From: Datisca glomerata
Taxonomy: Eukaryota; Streptophyta; Magnoliopsida; Cucurbitales; Datiscaceae
DNA: 64,000 bases
Reading direction: 5' to 3'
Assembly: GCA_003255025.1 (NCBI GenBank)
Contig: QANY01007449.1
Coordinates: 1-64,000 of the forward strand
Position 1 is the first letter of the stretch, and each line of letters opens with the position of its first letter. The notes under the pieces were generated by a model that saw only the letters and a program-made list of their open reading frames with translations, made no database searches and had not been told where the DNA came from. The position numbers and the translations under genes are program-made. Of the stretch, positions 58,984 through 64,000 are shown piece by piece.

Positions 58984-61543
58984 TGTAATACCCCGACCCT
59001 TTGTAAATGAGAATTTTCGTAAAATTGATTTAAAAGACAATATTGTTTTAAAAAAGGGGGATTATTTGTAATTTTAGTAAAACAATTTTAATTATATATG
59101 GTTTAGTTTAAAATTTAATTTTTCAATTTTAAAATAGTTTTATTTTATATTGTAAAACTTTAGCTCACTCATACCGTACATATCCATACACCCTAAACCA
59201 ACAGTAACCTAATATTATGTATGTATATATATATATATATATATATTCTACTCCTTCTCTCTCCCTCGGAAGCCCCCAGCGAAAACCCCATGTTCTCCCT
59301 CATTCTCTGCGTTTTCTTCTCCTTCTATCTTCTTGCTCCTTGTTGTTGCCGTCGCCATTCCATCATCGGTAAGCTTATTCTTTTATTTTCTTTTGCCGTC
59401 GCCATTCCATCACCAATAAGCTTCTTTTTTTTCTTCTCTTCTTTCTCTGTCTCTTCTCTCTCTCTCTTATTTTGTTTCCCCTTCCCCTCTCTCTAATTCA
59501 TCTATCTCTCCCTATGTTTCCCTCTCTCGTCCTCTGTTTCTCTCTCTCTCTCAATTTCTCTCTTTTGCTGTGTCTCTCCCTATTTGCTTTGTCTTTCATT
59601 TTCTATCTCTCTGCTTCTCTATATATCCCTCACTGTTTTTCTTCCCCTCTTTGTTTCTTTCTCCTTATCATTTTCTCTCTTTATCCCCCCTGTTTTCTCA
59701 CTTTCTTGTCGTTTCCCCTATTCTTTCCTTTCATTTTTCTTGTTCTGCAGTTGGTTATGTCCTAAACCGGTCCAACTCAGATCGATTCATCTTACCCGAA
59801 CCGGTCCACCTGATAAAACTGAACCGGTCTGGTCTGAGCTAGCCCAGTATGAACCGTTTGCCCAAAGCTATCATTTGACTTCTGGACCCGATATATTGTT
59901 TTTCGACCTCGCTCAGACCCATTTGCACCGTTTTAATTAAATTTCTATTTATATGATATAAAAAATGTGTTTATGTTGATTTTTTTCAAAATAATTTAGT
60001 GATTATATTTTTGGATTTCAGGTCATTAATTGTTTAGTTCATTCTTCCGCTTAGTTAAGTGAACTTATATTGTAATATAACCAATGTGTGATAAATGTAT
60101 ATGCTTTGTGTAAGTGAATTTGCATCGTAATGTGACCCATGTGTGATAAACGTATATGCTTTATGTAAGTGGATTTGCATCGTAATGTGAACCATGTGTG
60201 ATAAATGCCTATGCTTTTTGTAAGGGAATTTACATCACAGTAATGTGACACACATGTGATAAATGTAATATGTGTTATTCTCATTAGCTTTAATCGTCTA
60301 TAAACATGTTATGTTCATATATATGTTTATGTAAATTGGCTTATATAATGATGTGACTCTGATATTATAATTGTATCATGTATTTATTATCTGTTTAATC
60401 ATTTTTTAATAATTATTATATTTCGTTAACACTTTAGTAATTGTTTATTGATCAATTATTAATTTTATTATCATGAGATAAATTTTGGGTATGACTGATT
60501 TTACGTTAGTATGTTATCATGTTTGATTCTGTTACATGTATCAGTATGCATTATATGATTAATTATTATCATACATTGGATTCTGCAAGTTATGAAGTTA
60601 ATTCAGTCAAGTGATAATTAAACAAGATATGAACTTAAGCACGACCCTTAGTTAACAAGAAATCAGGAATGTTCACGTTTTATTCTGTTATACGAATAAG
60701 GTGTCATGTATTCACGCTTTCGTCACACATAGGGTGTCCTCTATTCATGTTTTGGTCATACATTGAGTGTCATCTGTAAATGTTTTCCGTCACTCATGAG
60801 GTGCCATCTGTTCACATTTTCCGTCACCTATAAGTGCCATCTGTTCTGTCGCCCAATGTGTGTCATTTGTTTCATCGTCCGATGTGTGCCATCTTTCTCG
60901 TCGCCCAATTCATCATGATGTGTTTCAGTTAACTTGTGATCAGTTCTGATTAGGTTGTTAACTAGAGGATATGTCAAGACAAGATATGAATAAGTTTGTT
61001 ATATGATTCTGTTTGAAACACGTGTTATCTACGTGCTATGTTAAGCCATGATATAAAGGTCAGGAACCCAACATAAAAATATTAGAAGCTGGACTAAGGA
61101 TGAAGATGAAACTTAAACTTGTCATGTGAATAATGAGGATGAAATTTAAATTTATAACGTAAATAATAAGGATGATAATGATGAAACTTAAGTAAATTAG
61201 TTTTGATATTGGACATTTGTGTGTTTTGTGATGATAATGTTATTTAATACGATATTTTTGTTGAATTTTAATATCACTAATATGATGTTTTATTGAATTT
61301 TAATGATAATTATATATTATTTATACGATATAATCTATTAATTTAATTTTTTCTTAATTATATAATAAATTTTATAATATTATTTTAATTTTTAGATGAT
61401 TGGATTTTTTTTCGAAACGACGCACCAAAAAATCAAAACGTTCATTTTTTTCAAAAATTAAAATGATCACTGAAATAAAATTAACTATCATACTTAAAAT
61501 TTAATCAATTACATGATCATTCTAGAATTATTTCACGTAAGAG
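58984..61543. other. Possible gypsy solo LTR and minisatellite-rich region
   Basis: Starts TGTAATACCCCGACCC exactly where the LARD LTR breaks off; such starts are common in LTRs of plant chromovirus (Tekay-type) gypsy elements. It contains a TA microsatellite (59219-59246), a pyrimidine-rich TC/CTT tract (59250-59750) and AACCGGTC motifs (59765-59830). A tandem repeat of about 60 bp sits at 60077-60270 (TGTGATAAA.GTATATGCTTT.TGTAAG) and an irregular 30-45-bp repeat at 60715-60910 (TGTCATCTGTTC / CGTCACCCAT types). No right LTR end or target duplication found. Coding frames over the TC tract are composition artefacts. Confidence 0.4.
60077..60270 (+). repeat. Minisatellite, unit about 60 bp, 3-3.5 copies
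   Basis: Units share CATGTGTGATAAA, ATATGCTTT.TGTAAG and TTTGCATCGTAATGTGA. Confidence 0.85.
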
Positions 61544-61921
61544 TATATAATGTAACAACCCCAAGAACTTCTTGCACCCACCCACCTCTTCCCCGGTCCG
61601 CACTCCCCATTGGGCCTTTCCGTGTAATAAAATTAAAAATAGGACAAAAAAGAAAAAAAAAAGAAAAAGAAAAATCAGCAACCCAAGCCAAGTCTAGAAG
61701 ACGACTAGAAGACTTGTGTGAGGAGCTCTCTCTCTCTCTCCAGCTGAAAATCATTTCTTTCATCCTCTTTCTTCGTATTCTTCATCTTCTGCTTCTTCCT
61801 CTACTTGTTCTTCTTCAGCTTGTTGTTTCGATTCTCTTTGATTTGATCTCTTTACCTGCTTTCTCCAGTAGTACTGAGGGCTTCACTGTCGGAATCGCAT
61901 CGCTTAGACCTCCCGATCGAG
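61544..61921 (+). promoter_or_regulatory. STY13: Raf-like kinase core promoter and first 5'-UTR exon
   Basis: TATATAA at 61544-61550, then a TC-rich leader (CTCTCTCTCTCTCC at about 61727) and exon end CCGATCGAG at 61921 before GTAGCTTT. Transcription start probably about 30 bases after the TATA box. A 139-codon ATG frame across this leader (61513-61932) starts upstream of the TATA box and is not taken as a gene. Confidence 0.6.
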
Positions 61922-62737
61922 GTAGCTTTTGACTTTATTTTTCATATTCGAGCTGTTAGTTTCTCTAGTATCGGAATTTTTTCCTGATTCTTTTGCATTT
62001 ATACTGATGCTCCGCACCTGAGTTCCTCTTTTACTCTCTCTCTCTCTCTGTTGATTTTACAATGATAATGTTTTCCACAAATTTTCTCACGGGGCTCACT
62101 GAACCAGGGCCTTTTTCTTTTAGTTTTCTAATTTGTGTTTTCAAGAGGACCTATGGCGGTATGATTTGTTGATAACTTTTGATTTTCGTCTGGTTTATGA
62201 CTAGTCACATTCTTCGCTGTTTTTCCTAGAATCTTATAAATTTGTGAAGTGGTCGTATTTTTTCGTTAATTTAAAAGTTAGGCGAAGAGTTTCAATTTTG
62301 CGTTCCTTTGATTGTGAAGTTTGGTTTAGAAACACTGATACTAGAAACACTGACTCGTAACTCTTAATTTTTTGATGGTTTGATCGTGTGACTTTCACAA
62401 TCCTAGTGGATTAATCTTAAAATAGGGGCGTTCTCGTGTATTTTCGCTAAGACGTGCTAATTAATCTTATTCCGAGCATAAAATTTGGTGAATTTTTTAT
62501 ATTTGTGCTAATCCTTAAAAGAAATCACCAATCTTTGATGCTAATCAATTCAATTTCGTTAAAGCAGTGGTATTAAGTGTTTGGAAATTTTATTTTATTT
62601 TTTGATTTTATCGTTCTTTTATGTTTTGCTGCTCTCTAAAAATATGCAAGTTTTAACGTCGCGTTCTTCTTATATATCTTGTGCTTTCTCTGCTATCTCT
62701 TTCCATTCTATAAAATTCTTAATCTGATTTGTTTCAG
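61922..62737 (+). other. STY13: Raf-like kinase 5'-UTR intron
   Basis: Donor GAG|GTAGCT at 61922 and acceptor TTTGTTTCAG at 62737; T-rich interior, 816 bases. The second leader exon runs 62738-62821. Confidence 0.68.
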
Positions 62738-62767
62738 ATTTGAGATTGGGGGATACGAACCAAACTT

Positions 62768-62787
62768 ATGCAATGCTAACAACATAA
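62768..62787 (+). promoter_or_regulatory. Two overlapping tiny upstream ORFs
   Basis: ATGCAATGCTAA encodes a 3-residue uORF (62768-62779) and overlaps a second, 4-residue one (62773-62787) in another frame. Both stop 34 or more bases before the main ATG at 62822, within the spliced leader. Confidence 0.6.
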
Positions 62788-62821
62788 GGAGACCCTGAAG
62801 GTTTATCTATTAACTGATAAA

Positions 62822-63726
62822 ATGTTGGAGGGTGGCCCAAAATACACTGGAATGATTGACCTAAACAACAACCATGACTATGATTTGTCACAAGGGTTTT
62901 ACCGTAAACTTGATGAAGGTACCAACATGTCCATAGACAGTTATGCAAGCTTGCAAACGAGCAATGGGGGAGGATCTGTTGCAATGTCTGTAGATAACAG
63001 CAGTGTCGGATCAAATGATTCCCATACTCGCATCTTGAACCACCAAGGCTTGAAACGTCGAGCAAATGATAATTACACTGTGCAACAGAGTGTTAATCGT
63101 AGAGGAAGAGTCACACATGCCTTGAGTGATGATGCGCTGGCCCGTGCTCTGTTTGACAGTAATACTCCCACTCAAGGACTTGAAAATTTTGAGAAATGGA
63201 CCATAGATTTAAGGAATCTTAATATGGGGGATGCGTTTGCTCAAGGGGCTTTTGGAAAACTCTATAGAGGTACTTATAATGGTGAGGATGTTGCAATCAA
63301 AATCTTGGAGAGGCCGGAGAATGACCTGGAAAAGGCTCAATTAATGGAGCAACAGTTTCAGCAGGAAGTCATGATGCTTGCTACATTGAAGCATCCGAAC
63401 ATAGTTCGATTTATTGGAGCATGTCGTAAGCCAATGGTTTGGTGCATTGTGACTGAATATGCAAAGGGTGGTTCTGTTAGGCAATTCCTAATGAAGCGAC
63501 AGAGCCGATCAGTACCATTGAAATTAGCTGTCAAGCAAGCTCTGGATGTAGCAAGGGGGATGGAGTACGTTCATGGGCTTGGATTGATCCATAGGGACTT
63601 AAAATCTGACAATCTATTGATTTTTTCAGACAAGTCCATAAAAATTGCTGACTTTGGGGTAGCCCGAATTGAGGTTCAGACTGAAGGAATGACGCCAGAG
63701 ACTGGAACTTACCGCTGGATGGCTCC
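62822..63726 (+). CDS. STY13: Raf-like Ser/Thr/Tyr kinase (RAF22/RAF28, STY13 type), first coding exon
   Basis: Group C Raf-like MAPKKK-related kinase, cytosolic signalling enzyme; Arabidopsis RAF22 (STY13) acts in ABA and stress signalling. The first coding exon gives 301 complete codons and ends at donor CC|GTAAGA (63727). The rest lies beyond the window, so this is partial. Residues 1-120: Ser/Asn-rich N-terminus ([15 protein letters not shown] ..., [20 protein letters not shown]) and the [15 protein letters not shown] block typical of this subgroup. Kinase domain from about 130: Gly loop [11 protein letters not shown] 140-150, ATP Lys160 in VAIK, Glu182, gatekeeper region VTEYAKGG 210-217, catalytic HRDLKSDN 257-264, DFG 277-279, GTYRWMA 295-301. 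All catalytic residues seen are intact. Start chosen as the first ATG that opens the conserved N-terminus, after a spliced leader. Confidence 0.93.
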
Positions 63727-64000
63727 GTAAGATTTCCTGAATGATATTTACTTTTCCTTCAGTTTTCTCCCCTATATATGTTCCTGCATGCACAGTTGTG
63801 GCCCTGGTTGTCGTGAATACAACCTTGACCTGCGTTTACTTGTTTTGGTTTTTTCCTACTTATGATGTGCTAAATGAAATATTCTTCTGTGAGGGAATTT
63901 AATTATTTGTGCAAGCCTTTTGCATTTGCTTTTTTAATTATGAACTAAATGTGAATCTCTCTCTGAATTGTGTTTGACATTCATATGTTATATTCTTCTG
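63727..64000 (+). other. STY13: Raf-like kinase intron (partial)
   Basis: T-rich intron sequence from GTAAGA at 63727 to the window end; no acceptor leading into the expected E-M-I continuation is seen. Confidence 0.75.

Noticed and set aside
59221..59842. Several long plus-strand frames (Ser/Leu/Phe-rich)
   Set aside because: They lie over a TA/TC-rich low-complexity tract; overlapping frames with the same composition indicate artefacts.
61513..61932. 139-codon ORF over the kinase leader
   Set aside because: It starts upstream of the TATA box, crosses the GT donor at 61922 and has a low-complexity product.
1..64000. tRNA, rRNA genes or CRISPR arrays
   Set aside because: TGGTATCAGAGC hits are primer-binding sites, not tRNA genes; the tandem arrays lack the repeat-spacer pattern and this is plant DNA.

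Overview
This window is nuclear DNA of a eudicot plant. Two host genes have plant introns and unmistakable plant products: an ETR1-type ethylene receptor (46048-50777, six coding exons, plus strand) and a RAF22/RAF28 (STY13)-type Raf-like kinase that runs off the right edge (62822-63726, plus strand). Almost everything else is AT-rich and repetitive: decayed endogenous pararetroviruses (EPRVs, Caulimoviridae), nested LTR retrotransposons, and smaller DNA transposons. I cannot name the species.

Left third (1-21650): a rearranged array of one EPRV lineage. Copy C lies on the minus strand (1-about 4062, continuing left of the window). Broken inverted pieces follow (4063-5300). Copy A is on the plus strand (5301-15200), split by a roughly 2 kb insertion of organelle-like DNA plus a LINE fragment (9241-11317). 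A minus fragment (15600-16325) meets plus-strand copy B (16330-21650) head to head; copy B has lost its whole protease-to-AlkB middle. The viral unit reads: tRNA-Met primer-binding site, leader, long acidic/repetitive capsid-type ORF with a zinc knuckle, protease, reverse transcriptase, then an AlkB-like 2-oxoglutarate/Fe(II) dioxygenase domain in front of a Trp-rich domain, then a promoter with a TATA box and a stem-loop leader. The AlkB domain inside a pararetrovirus is the most unusual thing in the window. All copies are full of stops and frameshifts.

Middle (21650-45200): a nest of Ty1/copia elements. An outer pair of LTRs (23781-25792, 40266-41874) encloses a second copia (27248-40256). 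The inner element's 5' LTR is interrupted by a fragment of a different, florendovirus-like EPRV (28031-31858: RT-RNase H, ORF2, promoter, PBS, movement protein). A 504-bp hAT-type MITE with a perfect 8-bp target duplication sits in the outer 5' LTR. A 775-bp non-autonomous Helitron (43784-44558) ends about 0.6 kb upstream of the ETR1 leader.

Right (45200-64000): ETR1 with a 5'-UTR intron, then repeat-rich spacer. A non-autonomous gypsy-like LTR element (52855-58983) carries two tandem-repeat blocks and no recognisable gag-pol. A possible solo LTR and minisatellite region follows (58984-61540), then the Raf-like kinase promoter, 5'-UTR intron, two tiny upstream ORFs, and its first coding exon.

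The two host genes act in hormone signalling (ethylene perception; the kinase's Arabidopsis relatives in ABA and stress signalling). Nothing in the sequence shows that they are co-regulated.
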